From: CAYMAZ01 sp964388575 | GTDB lineage: Bacteria; Bacteroidota; Bacteroidia; Bacteroidales; DTU049 | DNA: 64,000 bases | NCBI GenBank assembly: GCA_964388575.1 | Contig: CAYMAZ010000004.1 | Coordinates: forward strand, 54,163-118,162 | Reading direction: 5' to 3' | Shown here: one piece after another, positions 54,854 through 63,027 of the stretch | Numbering within the stretch: the first letter of the stretch is position 1 | How the letters are laid out: each line of letters opens with the position of its first letter | Notes under the pieces: model-generated | What the model saw: only the letters and a program-made list of their open reading frames with translations | Told to the model about the DNA's origin: nothing | The model's database searches: none | Position numbers and translations under genes: made by a program

Positions 54854-55781
54854 GATTCTCAAATGGATATTGCAGATCCTTTTTACAGTATTACTGTTGT
54901 ACATTAGCGTAAAAAAACTAGATTTTGAGGAACTGGGAAGGATATTTTCGAGAATGGAAAAGGTTCTTATACTGCCTGTTGTAATCCTTCTGTTTTTGGA
55001 TATTTTTCTGAACAGTTACAGGCTTAAAAGATTATATAGATTGTATGGTGTTGATGCAGGATTGTTTAAAATTTTGCTGATTCGCTTTTACAGTCTTTTT
55101 TTTACTCTGATCTTTCCATTTCTTGGCGATGTGTATAAAATTCAGGCATTTAAAACAGCTTATGGTGCAAGTTATGGAAAAAATACAGTTGTTATTGTAC
55201 TTGACAAACTGATTCTTACCTTTGCGCTGGTTGTCATCGTACTGCCTTTCTGGCTTACTAATTCTGTCCATTTGAATATCAATCTGAATCCGTATTTGTG
55301 GGGTGTATTTTTGATTCTGATTATCAGTTTGGCTTTTTTGAACAAACCAGAGTTGGTCAGTAAGGTTTTTGAAAAATTGGGAAAGCATTTCAAATTCCTA
55401 AAGAAAACGAAGTTTCAATATGTCAAAAGATCAGGGTATTTCAGAGAAATCCTGATTAGTTCTGGAGTCTCTGTATTCAGGCACTTTATAATGGGTATGT
55501 TGCATCTTTTTATTGCTTATGCCATTTTTCAAAAAATTGATTTTAATGTGTTTTTGTTTCTGATGGTTGTTTTTCTGATTATGATGGCTCAAATTATTCC
55601 TCTTTCTGTGGGAGGGATAGGGTTAAGAGAATTTATTGCAGTTTCAGTTTTTCCCCTAATTGGAGTTTCAGAAGAATCAGCATTTTTGATCGCTTCTATC
55701 ATATCTTCAATTATTATATTGCAGGGAGTAGGCGGTGGATTGACGTATCTTTTTGTTGAGTCAGCAAAGATCAATAAGTAG
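54840..55781 (+). CDS. flippase-like/LPG synthase TM-domain membrane protein
   Basis: UPF0104/AglD-type integral membrane protein of 313 residues with about seven or eight helices. Landmarks are FFTLIFPFLGDVYKIQAFK (xxxPGxxGexxr-like) and QIIPLSVGGIGLREFIAV (PlSvGGiGxRE). Such proteins are linked to lipid-linked glycan flipping or lipid modification. The ATG at 54840 overlaps the deacetylase stop, indicating coupling. The frame is open much further upstream but only within the deacetylase gene. Confidence 0.85.
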   Translation: MSWIRILKWILQILFTVLLLYISVKKLDFEELGRIFSRMEKVLILPVVILLFLDIFLNSYRLKRLYRLYGVDAGLFKILLIRFYSLFFTLIFPFLGDVYKIQAFKTAYGASYGKNTVVIVLDKLILTFALVVIVLPFWLTNSVHLNINLNPYLWGVFLILIISLAFLNKPELVSKVFEKLGKHFKFLKKTKFQYVKRSGYFREILISSGVSVFRHFIMGMLHLFIAYAIFQKIDFNVFLFLMVVFLIMMAQIIPLSVGGIGLREFIAVSVFPLIGVSEESAFLIASIISSIIILQGVGGGLTYLFVESAKINK

Positions 55782-55785
55782 CCTC

Positions 55786-56805
55786 ATGGACTTTACCAAA
55801 CTTCAATCACATGAACATGCTGAATGGAATGCTTTTGTAGCTGAGCATTCCTTGGGAGAAATAGCGCATCTTGCAGAATGGTCGGAATTCTATGAGGAAA
55901 CATACAACTACAGGTCATTTTATACAATCATCAGAGATGAAACAGGGATTACCGGAATCTTGCCGGTGATTAATCAGAAGGGATTGTTCAAGAACATTCT
56001 TATTACATCAAGCGCTGGAATTCTAACCAAAAAAAACATGGTTTCTGATAATCAGATTGTATCTTATCTTGGAAATTTGTCAATAAAAACGGGAGCAAAG
56101 GACGTGATTTGTATCAAAACGGAGTTAGGTGAAAATGTATTTTTCAAGTCTGATGAACATGTCAGACTCATCCGGCGACTGCCAGGTGATCCTGAAATGT
56201 TATGGAATGAAATTGGGGCAAAGCAAAGAAATGCAGTGCGTAAGTCAGAGAAATTCAATCTGAAACACAGAATTATCGTCCCTGACAAAAAAGATATTGA
56301 AGTGTTTTACAAAATTTATGCTGAAAATTATAGAGATCTTGGCACTCCTGTCAATTCATTAAAGTACTTTACAAATCAATTGAAATATTTTTCTGAATAT
56401 CTGAAATTACTCCTGGTAGAATATCATGGAAAAATAATTGGAGGAATGTGGTTGCATCATTATAAGAACCTGATGAGTGATCCGGAAGCAGCGTCATTGA
56501 GAAAATTTTTTCATACAGGTGTAAACGATTATATGTATTACAGTGCTTTTAAATATGCTACAAAAAATGGTTATAAAGCATTTAATATGGGACGAAGTAT
56601 TAAAAACAGCGGGACATACTTTTTTAAAAGCAAATGGGGAAATATAGTCGTTGAGGCTTTACCGGTTATTCGTTTCAACAGCCAAAAATCTATTGGTGGA
56701 AATAAACAAAAATATAAGCTGGCTATCCGGCTTTGGAAGAAACTTCCTGTAAGTTGTGCCGGTATTCTTGGTCCATGTGTCAGGAAACATACATATTTTG
56801 AATAA
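55786..56805 (+). CDS. FemAB/GNAT-like acyltransferase of exosortase-EPS type
   Basis: A 339-residue protein with two GNAT-like halves. Landmarks are GEIAHLAEWSEFYEETYNYRSFY, GILPVINQKG, AKQRNAVRKSEKFNL and the C-terminal YKAFNMGRSIKNSGTYFFKSKWG, which fit the FemAB family found in exosortase-linked polysaccharide loci. It may add an acyl or aminoacyl group to a glycan. The start is ATG 55786, 4 bp after the previous stop. Confidence 0.85.
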   Translation: MDFTKLQSHEHAEWNAFVAEHSLGEIAHLAEWSEFYEETYNYRSFYTIIRDETGITGILPVINQKGLFKNILITSSAGILTKKNMVSDNQIVSYLGNLSIKTGAKDVICIKTELGENVFFKSDEHVRLIRRLPGDPEMLWNEIGAKQRNAVRKSEKFNLKHRIIVPDKKDIEVFYKIYAENYRDLGTPVNSLKYFTNQLKYFSEYLKLLLVEYHGKIIGGMWLHHYKNLMSDPEAASLRKFFHTGVNDYMYYSAFKYATKNGYKAFNMGRSIKNSGTYFFKSKWGNIVVEALPVIRFNSQKSIGGNKQKYKLAIRLWKKLPVSCAGILGPCVRKHTYFE

Positions 56806-56810
56806 TTAGA

Positions 56811-57965
56811 ATGATTCCTTCGGTTAGTTGTTCTCTTACTTTTCGTTCACTAATTAAAATATTTGGAGCATTGTTTTCAAATCATAAGAATGCTTTTCTG
56901 AGTGAATTTCAGAACCTGACTCAGCATAAGTATAATTTTGATGTTTCAAGCGGTCGTGCCGGACTGATGATGATCCTCGAAGTATTAAAAGACTTCAGAC
57001 CTGAAAAAAAATATGTTTTGATTTCATCTTTGACGTGTGAATCGGTTGCTTTGGCAGTTACAAATTCAGGTCTGATCCCGTTGTTTTATGATATAGATCA
57101 AATGGCGTTTGGAACAAATTTGACCGATGTTGCTCAAAAGATTAATGAACAAACGCTGGCTGTTGTATCCTCTTCATTATTCGGATATGTTGCACAGCAT
57201 GATCAATTGTCTACACTTTGCAACAAAAAAGATGTTTTTCTTATTGAAGACAATGCGCATGTGCTGGGATTAAGGCTGAAAGAACAGATTGTTGGAAATT
57301 TTGGCGATGTTTGTTTTTACAGCTTTGGTCCGAGCAAATCTCTCTCAACCATATCGGGAGGGATGGTGTGTACAAATGACTCTGAGATTGCAGAGTGTTT
57401 AAAACAAATTCACAACAGAATTCGTAATTATTCAGTCTGGAATTCATTTTCAATACTTTTGAAGCAGGTGGCATTTTTTATTATTTCAAGACCGATGGTG
57501 TTTTCCCTGTTCAGATATATTAAGAATGAGTTTGTTCATACTCCAGGAAAAATTGTCATTAAAAGAATGGGTAATGTCCAGTTTGCAATTGGGAAAGAAG
57601 GACTGCTGCAATATAAATGCATTTGCAAGACAAGACAAATCAACTCAAAGCAGTGGAGTGAGTTACTTGAAGAAATAAATGTTCAGATGCAGGAAGAAAG
57701 TGCAGAACAATGCTATCTGAGATTTCCATTCCTGGTGAATGATCCCATCGAGCGGAATGCTTTGATTCATGTATTCAGAAAGAGTGGTGTTTGGGCTGTA
57801 AAAAGTATTTTCAGGCCAGTGCAGCAGGAACATAGTACAAATCATGCACAATACATATATGATCGTTTAATACTGTTGCCTTCGGGAATGAAAGTGAAAG
57901 AACAAACATTAAGGAAAATTGAAAAAAATTTGAAACGTTATGAAGATCAGAAAGGCAAAAAATAA
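56811..57965 (+). CDS. DegT/DnrJ/EryC1/StrS family sugar aminotransferase
   Basis: PLP enzyme that makes amino sugars from keto-sugar nucleotides. Landmarks are DVSSGRAGLMMILEVL, SSLTCESVALAV, LIEDNAHVLG (PLP Asp region) and CFYSFGPSKSLSTISGGMV with the Schiff-base Lys. The length is 384 residues. It overlaps the next gene by 26 bp. Its product could be the amine acted on by the neighbouring acyltransferase. Confidence 0.9.
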   Translation: MIPSVSCSLTFRSLIKIFGALFSNHKNAFLSEFQNLTQHKYNFDVSSGRAGLMMILEVLKDFRPEKKYVLISSLTCESVALAVTNSGLIPLFYDIDQMAFGTNLTDVAQKINEQTLAVVSSSLFGYVAQHDQLSTLCNKKDVFLIEDNAHVLGLRLKEQIVGNFGDVCFYSFGPSKSLSTISGGMVCTNDSEIAECLKQIHNRIRNYSVWNSFSILLKQVAFFIISRPMVFSLFRYIKNEFVHTPGKIVIKRMGNVQFAIGKEGLLQYKCICKTRQINSKQWSELLEEINVQMQEESAEQCYLRFPFLVNDPIERNALIHVFRKSGVWAVKSIFRPVQQEHSTNHAQYIYDRLILLPSGMKVKEQTLRKIEKNLKRYEDQKGKK

Positions 57966-58431
57966 GATTCTTAACATTGTGGTCAGATTTACATTAATTC
58001 CACGATTGAGAATTGCCATGTACCGTTGGATGGGGGTCAGGATTGGCAGGGACTGTTATATAGGTACTGATTGTCTGTTCGATGATGAGACACCCGAATT
58101 ACTGACAATAGAGGATTTTGTTGGAATAGCTTATCGTGTGACGATATTAACTCATGAGCTGTTCTGGAAAGTTGAAAATGAGAAAAGGGTGATGGCGGTC
58201 AGAAAGCAAGCAGTCGTTTTGAAAAGAAACTGTAAAATTGGAACAGGAGCAATTATTCTTCCCGGGGTGACAGTTCATGAAAATGCAATGGTTGGAGCAG
58301 GAGCTGTTGTTCATAAAGATGTTCCTGCAAATTCAATTGTAGGTGGTGTGCCAGCAAAAGTCATCAGGATGCTTGATGATCCGTTGTTTGTTCAGAGTGA
58401 GTCCAGTCAGAAAAGTAATGAAAAACACTAA
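57940..58431 (+). CDS. left-handed beta-helix hexapeptide acyltransferase
   Basis: A 163-residue acetyl/acyltransferase of the WbbJ/maltose acetyltransferase group. Hexapeptide repeats appear in IGRDCYIGTDCLF and KIGTGAIILPGVTVHENAMVGAGAVV, ending NSIVGGVPAKVIRML. The likely active His is in TILTHELFW. It overlaps the DegT gene, so it probably N- or O-acylates the same sugar. Confidence 0.9.
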   Translation: MKIRKAKNKILNIVVRFTLIPRLRIAMYRWMGVRIGRDCYIGTDCLFDDETPELLTIEDFVGIAYRVTILTHELFWKVENEKRVMAVRKQAVVLKRNCKIGTGAIILPGVTVHENAMVGAGAVVHKDVPANSIVGGVPAKVIRMLDDPLFVQSESSQKSNEKH

Positions 58432-58437
58432 TCTAAA

Positions 58438-59673
58438 ATGATCCTGAGCAAAAATAATGGTGTTGTATTTGTTTTTCTGATTCATTCAGTCATCATAGTT
58501 GCACTATTGCTGTTTTTTATGATAACTGGAAGAGATTATGCTGATTATCTCCTTCGGGATGACGGATATTACAGAGTTGCCGGAGATTTTCTGAAGGGAC
58601 AATTATGTGCCCCATTTGGTCCGGGTTTACCATTAATTTTTACACCGATTCATATGTTTCCTGCTTTTCTGCATCCGGTTATAAGAATTATAATATCTCA
58701 GGCTGCTGTGTTGCTCATTATCTTATTTCTGAGAGGTATCACAAGAGATATTCTGTCAGGCAGACAGTTTTTCTTTGGTTCACTGATGGTTGTTTTACAT
58801 CCGGCTTTTTTGCACTGGAGTTTTCGGACATCAATAGATTTGTACTTAACGATGATGTTACTTGGATTTGTATTCTTTCTTGTGAAGTATTTGCAAACCA
58901 ATCAAATCAGGAATCTGATTTTTTTAATGCTGTTTTATGGTTTTGGAATTTTTACGAGACCTTCATTTATTCTTATCCCCTTTGTGATTCTAATTGCAGT
59001 ACTGATTATCAAAAGATATAACAATATGATCAAGCAGGCAGCCTTATTGCTGGTCTTTTCACTCATCGTGTTTTATATAAACAATCTCTATATTCAAAAC
59101 TGCAGAAAAGGCAGAATAGAAATTACTGCAGACACAGGTAGATCTGTTGTAATCTTTCATAGTTTCTGGCTTACTCAGACCATACTGGAGACAAAGCAAT
59201 TTCACAAGGGAACGGTTGATTCATATGATGTAGTTGATATTGATGATAAAACACAAAGCGGAGCTCTTATGATCATGGATAAATACATGGATGACAATCT
59301 TTTGAAAATGATCGGAAATTATGCAAAAGAAAATCCTGATATTTTTGCGGCCAAATTTCTTCTATCTCCAATATTTTATTTTTCATTGTCATCACGACAG
59401 AGTGAATCATATCTTTTGCTTTTTGTCACGATTATTTATTTTTTTATCAGTATGAAAGGGATGAGATATCTTTTCAGGAATGTTGAAAATCGAAGATATC
59501 TGTTGATGTTTCTGTTAATTGCGTTTGGTTATGCTGCGTTGCACTGGCTGACGCATTCCTACAGCAGGTATTCGCTTCCAGTGATTCCGCTCATTTTTAT
59601 CTGGAGCGGCATTGTCGTGGAGAAATTGTTCAGAAAAACTGGAGAAGTGAAAAGTATTGTAATATCTGAATGA
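58438..59673 (+). CDS. multi-pass membrane protein, GT-C-like glycosyltransferase
   Basis: A protein of 411 residues with about ten predicted helices. After the first helix an acidic loop LLRDDGYYRVAGDFLKGQ resembles the catalytic Asp region of GT39/ArnT-like GT-C enzymes. A periplasmic segment lies at about 225-310, and HSYSRYSLPVIPLIF is in the last part. It probably transfers a sugar from a lipid carrier on the periplasmic side. It lacks exosortase Cys/Arg/His motifs as far as I can see. Confidence 0.7.
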   Translation: MILSKNNGVVFVFLIHSVIIVALLLFFMITGRDYADYLLRDDGYYRVAGDFLKGQLCAPFGPGLPLIFTPIHMFPAFLHPVIRIIISQAAVLLIILFLRGITRDILSGRQFFFGSLMVVLHPAFLHWSFRTSIDLYLTMMLLGFVFFLVKYLQTNQIRNLIFLMLFYGFGIFTRPSFILIPFVILIAVLIIKRYNNMIKQAALLLVFSLIVFYINNLYIQNCRKGRIEITADTGRSVVIFHSFWLTQTILETKQFHKGTVDSYDVVDIDDKTQSGALMIMDKYMDDNLLKMIGNYAKENPDIFAAKFLLSPIFYFSLSSRQSESYLLLFVTIIYFFISMKGMRYLFRNVENRRYLLMFLLIAFGYAALHWLTHSYSRYSLPVIPLIFIWSGIVVEKLFRKTGEVKSIVISE

Positions 59674-59758
59674 GAATATGGTTTTTATGAAATTTTTACG
59701 TAACCACTCAGTTAAAATGTTAAATATTAACAAATTGAATATTGTGAAAAATCATACG

Positions 59759-59785
59759 TTGTTTAATACTTTTCATTTATATTTG
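59759..59785 (+). promoter_or_regulatory. predicted promoter of the nucleotidyltransferase-carbamoyltransferase segment
   Basis: TTG (59759-59761) and TATATTTG (59778-59785) with a 16 bp spacer, 21 nt before the ATG at 59807. It suggests a separate transcript for the last four genes. Confidence 0.45.
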
Positions 59786-59806
59786 CAGATATAATTCATA
59801 ACGCTC

Positions 59807-60511
59807 ATGAAAGCAGTGATACTTGCAGGAGGATTGGGAAGCAGATTGAAGCCGTTTACTGAAGTTATTCCCAAGCCATTGTTGCCCATCGGGGAAAAGT
59901 CAGTGCTGGAAATTCAGATTGAACGATTAAAAAACTGTGGATTCAATGAGATTTATCTGGCCACAAATTATAAGTCTGAATACATAGAGAAGTTTTTTGG
60001 TGATGGATCCAGATATGGTGTCAATCTGAAGATCAGCAAGGAAGATATTCCGCTTGGGACAGTTGGTCCACTGACTCTGCTGAGAGACCAACTGACAGAA
60101 CCTTTTCTGGTGATGAACGGAGATATTCTAACCCTTTTGGATTTCGGAAAAATGTATGAATTTGCATTGACGAAAGATAGTTTGATGACAATCGGGATCA
60201 AGGAACTGATTACACCATTTCAGTTCGGGAATATTTTTTTTGATGGAGATTATGTGACGGGCATTCAGGAAAAACCTGATATCAAAACGAATGTTATTGC
60301 TGGTGTCTATATTTTTCAGCCTGAGCTCATCGATTTTATTCCGAAGAATGTCAAATATAGCATGGATAGTTTAATCAATGACATGCTTTCCAAAGAACTT
60401 CACATTACAAAATATACAATTTACAATTACTGGCTCGACATTGGGCAGGTTGATGATTATCAGAAAGCTCAGGAGATATACCAGGAAATTTTCTCAGAAT
60501 CCAGAAAATAA
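59807..60511 (+). CDS. sugar-phosphate nucleotidyltransferase
   Basis: NTP-transferase fold of the RmlA/GMP family. AVILAGGLGSRLKPFTEVIPKPLLPIG is the signature; FLVMNGDILTLLDF holds the metal Asp and YWLDIGQVDDYQKA the C-terminal part. At 234 residues it lacks a left-handed helix domain. It activates a sugar 1-phosphate for the locus; base and sugar are not clear. Confidence 0.92.
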   Translation: MKAVILAGGLGSRLKPFTEVIPKPLLPIGEKSVLEIQIERLKNCGFNEIYLATNYKSEYIEKFFGDGSRYGVNLKISKEDIPLGTVGPLTLLRDQLTEPFLVMNGDILTLLDFGKMYEFALTKDSLMTIGIKELITPFQFGNIFFDGDYVTGIQEKPDIKTNVIAGVYIFQPELIDFIPKNVKYSMDSLINDMLSKELHITKYTIYNYWLDIGQVDDYQKAQEIYQEIFSESRK

Positions 60512-60591
60512 GTGATTTAATTTGTATCAATTAACGTTTTTATTGAGAAATGATGAGATATGCTCTATGTAATAACTCAAAATAACTAAAA

Positions 60592-62322
60592 ATGAATATA
60601 CTCGGAATATTTCATTCAGCATCAGATCCTTCAGCTGCATTGGTGGTTGATGGAAAAGTTGTTGCATATTGTGAAGAAGAAAGAATTTTAAGAAATAAAC
60701 ATGCTTATGGTTGGTTTCCTTCCAAGTCCATAAATTTTGTATTACAAAAAGGAAAGTTGAAGATTTCGGATATTGATTATATTGCTCAGGCCTGGGATGT
60801 GAAAAAATATGACGATGGAACAATTGACAGAGTTTATGAAGAAATAAACAAAAATTATCCGGCAACTGAAAGTGATATTGCCTATCAGAAAAGACATGTT
60901 AATATGCTGGGATCACGTTCACAGTTGAGAGTGATTCATCAGAAACTTCGTAAACAGTTTGGAAACATTCCTCTGCCAGAAATTAGATTTGTAAACCATC
61001 ATCTATCCCATGCTATCACAGCTTACTTCAATTCCGGAATTGAAAATTCACTTGTTTTAACTTTAGATGGTAGTGGTGAAGATATCACGACAACATGGTG
61101 GCATGGTCACGCGAATAAACTTAGTCTTTTGCATGAAATAAAAATTCCGCATTCACTCGGCTGGCTTTATTCTGCATTTACTGAATATCTCGGATTTGAA
61201 GCTTACGACGGTGAGTATAAGGTGATGGGCCTCGCAGCCTACGGCAAATCCAATGCTGATATCAAAAGTAAAATTGATAAAATGATCTGGTATGACAATC
61301 AGGGTGGTTTTAAGTCAGATCCAATGCTTCTTTCAAGAGGGGCGAGAAGTTTTTCATATTATTATCCTGATGCGTTGCCTGAAATCATTGGAAGATTGCC
61401 ACGGACTGAATCAGATGAAATAGACCAGTGGCATATGGATTGTGCCTATGAAGTGCAGCAAAAGCTTGAAGAAATTGTGTTAAAGATGACAAAGTACTGG
61501 GTTGAAAAAACAGGTATCAGAAATCTCTGTATTTCGGGAGGTGTTGGATTAAATGTAAAAATGAACGGAAATCTTTTTGAATCTGGAGTAATTGATGATT
61601 TGTTTGTGTATCCGGTTTGTTCAGATGCAGGTTCAAGCATCGGTGCAGCCTTAACACTTCAATATGAACTCAAGGGTCTTGAAAATAACCGAATGGATCA
61701 TTTATATCTCGGACATGGTTATTCTGATGAAGAGATTCAGATAATACTGAATAAATGCAATTTGAATTTCAGGACTGATGAACAGATTGAAAAAACTGTT
61801 GCCGGGATGCTGAGCCAAGGGAAGATCATTGGTTGGTTTCAGGACAGGATGGAGGGAGGTCCAAGAGCATTGGGAGCTCGCTCAATCCTGGCTGATCCGC
61901 GCTTTGTACAGTCTCGTGATAAAGTGAATGAAATCATCAAATATAGGGAAATATGGAGACCTTTTACACCCTCAATGACAGAAGAAGGAGCACAAATGTA
62001 CTTTGATAAATATACCTATGCTCCTTTTATGATCATGACTTTTCGTGCCAATGCCAAAGCTGAAAGAGATATTCCTGCTGTTGTCCATATCGATAAAACT
62101 TCACGTCCTCAGATCGTGAATCCTTTCCATAATCCTCGTTATTATAACATGATTGAGGAGTTTAAAAATATTACTGGAGTCCCTGTGGTGTTGAATACTT
62201 CCTTTAATGTCAAGGGAGAGCCCATTGTGTGTACGCCTCAGGATGCAATCAGGACATTTTTTGCGACAGGAATGGATGCTCTTGCAATTGGAAATTGTAT
62301 TGTTGAAAAACAAACGAACTAA
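60592..62322 (+). CDS. NodU/CmcH family O-carbamoyltransferase
   Basis: Two-domain carbamoyltransferase. The N-terminal Kae1-like part has HSASDPSAALVVDGKVVAYCEEERI, the metal site HHLSHAITAYF, LTLDGSGED and GEYKVMGLAAYGK. The C-terminal YrdC-like part has GWFQDRMEGGPRALGARSILADPR and NTSFNVKGEPIV. The length of 576 residues is full. It uses carbamoyl phosphate and ATP to carbamoylate a hydroxyl, here probably on a sugar. It lies 80 bp after the nucleotidyltransferase. Confidence 0.94.
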   Translation: MNILGIFHSASDPSAALVVDGKVVAYCEEERILRNKHAYGWFPSKSINFVLQKGKLKISDIDYIAQAWDVKKYDDGTIDRVYEEINKNYPATESDIAYQKRHVNMLGSRSQLRVIHQKLRKQFGNIPLPEIRFVNHHLSHAITAYFNSGIENSLVLTLDGSGEDITTTWWHGHANKLSLLHEIKIPHSLGWLYSAFTEYLGFEAYDGEYKVMGLAAYGKSNADIKSKIDKMIWYDNQGGFKSDPMLLSRGARSFSYYYPDALPEIIGRLPRTESDEIDQWHMDCAYEVQQKLEEIVLKMTKYWVEKTGIRNLCISGGVGLNVKMNGNLFESGVIDDLFVYPVCSDAGSSIGAALTLQYELKGLENNRMDHLYLGHGYSDEEIQIILNKCNLNFRTDEQIEKTVAGMLSQGKIIGWFQDRMEGGPRALGARSILADPRFVQSRDKVNEIIKYREIWRPFTPSMTEEGAQMYFDKYTYAPFMIMTFRANAKAERDIPAVVHIDKTSRPQIVNPFHNPRYYNMIEEFKNITGVPVVLNTSFNVKGEPIVCTPQDAIRTFFATGMDALAIGNCIVEKQTN

Positions 62323-62326
62323 TTAT

Positions 62327-63010
62327 ATGAAACGAGTTATTGTAATTGCAGTGCACCCTGATGATGAAACGCTGGGATGTGGTGGAACACTATTGAAACA
62401 TAAGGAATATGGTGATGAAATATACTGGCTCATTGTAACCAGTGCAAGTACCGATCATGGTTTTCCTGAAACAATGGTTCAAAAAAGGGATGCAGAGATC
62501 AAAGCGGTCACTTTAAAATACAACTTCAACAAAGTTTTTCAATTGGATTTTCCAACACGGAAACTGGACCTGTTTCCGGTTGATGAGATTATTTCCCGGA
62601 TTTCTTCTGTTTTTGAAGAAGTTAAACCCAATGTCGTATTTCTTCCTTTTAAAGGAGATGTTCATACTGATCATCAGATTGTGTTTGAGTGTGCTTTCAG
62701 CTGTACCAAATCATTCCGGTTTCCTTCAGTGAAAAAAGTTATGATGATGGAAACATTGAGTGAAACAGAATTTGCGGCTCAGTTAAGTGAAAACGCATTT
62801 CTTCCAAATTATTTTGTGAATATTTCAGAACAGTTTGAACAGAAAAAAGAAATTTTAAACATCTATCAGTCAGAGTTAAAGAGTCATCCCTTTCCTAGAA
62901 GTCTGAAAAATGTTGAAGCACTGGCAACGCTGAGGGGGGCTCAATCCGGGGTTCAATATGCCGAGGCATTTATGTTGCTGAAAAGTATCGTGGATGAATT
63001 TGATAAATAA
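62327..63010 (+). CDS. PIG-L family N-acetylglucosamine deacetylase-like protein
   Basis: Zinc deacetylase of the LmbE/PIG-L fold. The metal motif is VHPDDETLGCGGT near the N-terminus, with GDVHTDHQIVFE as the second zinc His region. From ATG 62327 it has 227 residues, a normal size. It starts 4 bp after the carbamoyltransferase stop. It likely removes an acetyl group from a sugar or sugar nucleotide of this locus. Confidence 0.92.
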   Translation: MKRVIVIAVHPDDETLGCGGTLLKHKEYGDEIYWLIVTSASTDHGFPETMVQKRDAEIKAVTLKYNFNKVFQLDFPTRKLDLFPVDEIISRISSVFEEVKPNVVFLPFKGDVHTDHQIVFECAFSCTKSFRFPSVKKVMMMETLSETEFAAQLSENAFLPNYFVNISEQFEQKKEILNIYQSELKSHPFPRSLKNVEALATLRGAQSGVQYAEAFMLLKSIVDEFDK

Positions 63011-63027
63011 ATGAAAATCAAATTTTT

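Noticed and set aside
58438..59673. Exosortase
   Set aside because: The membrane protein has a GT-C-like acidic loop after its first helix and I could not find the exosortase Cys, Arg and His pattern.
60592..62322. Carbamoyltransferase read as a tRNA t6A enzyme
   Set aside because: The order of a Kae1-like part followed by a YrdC-like part with PRALGARSI is that of NodU/CmcH, and the gene lies in a sugar locus.
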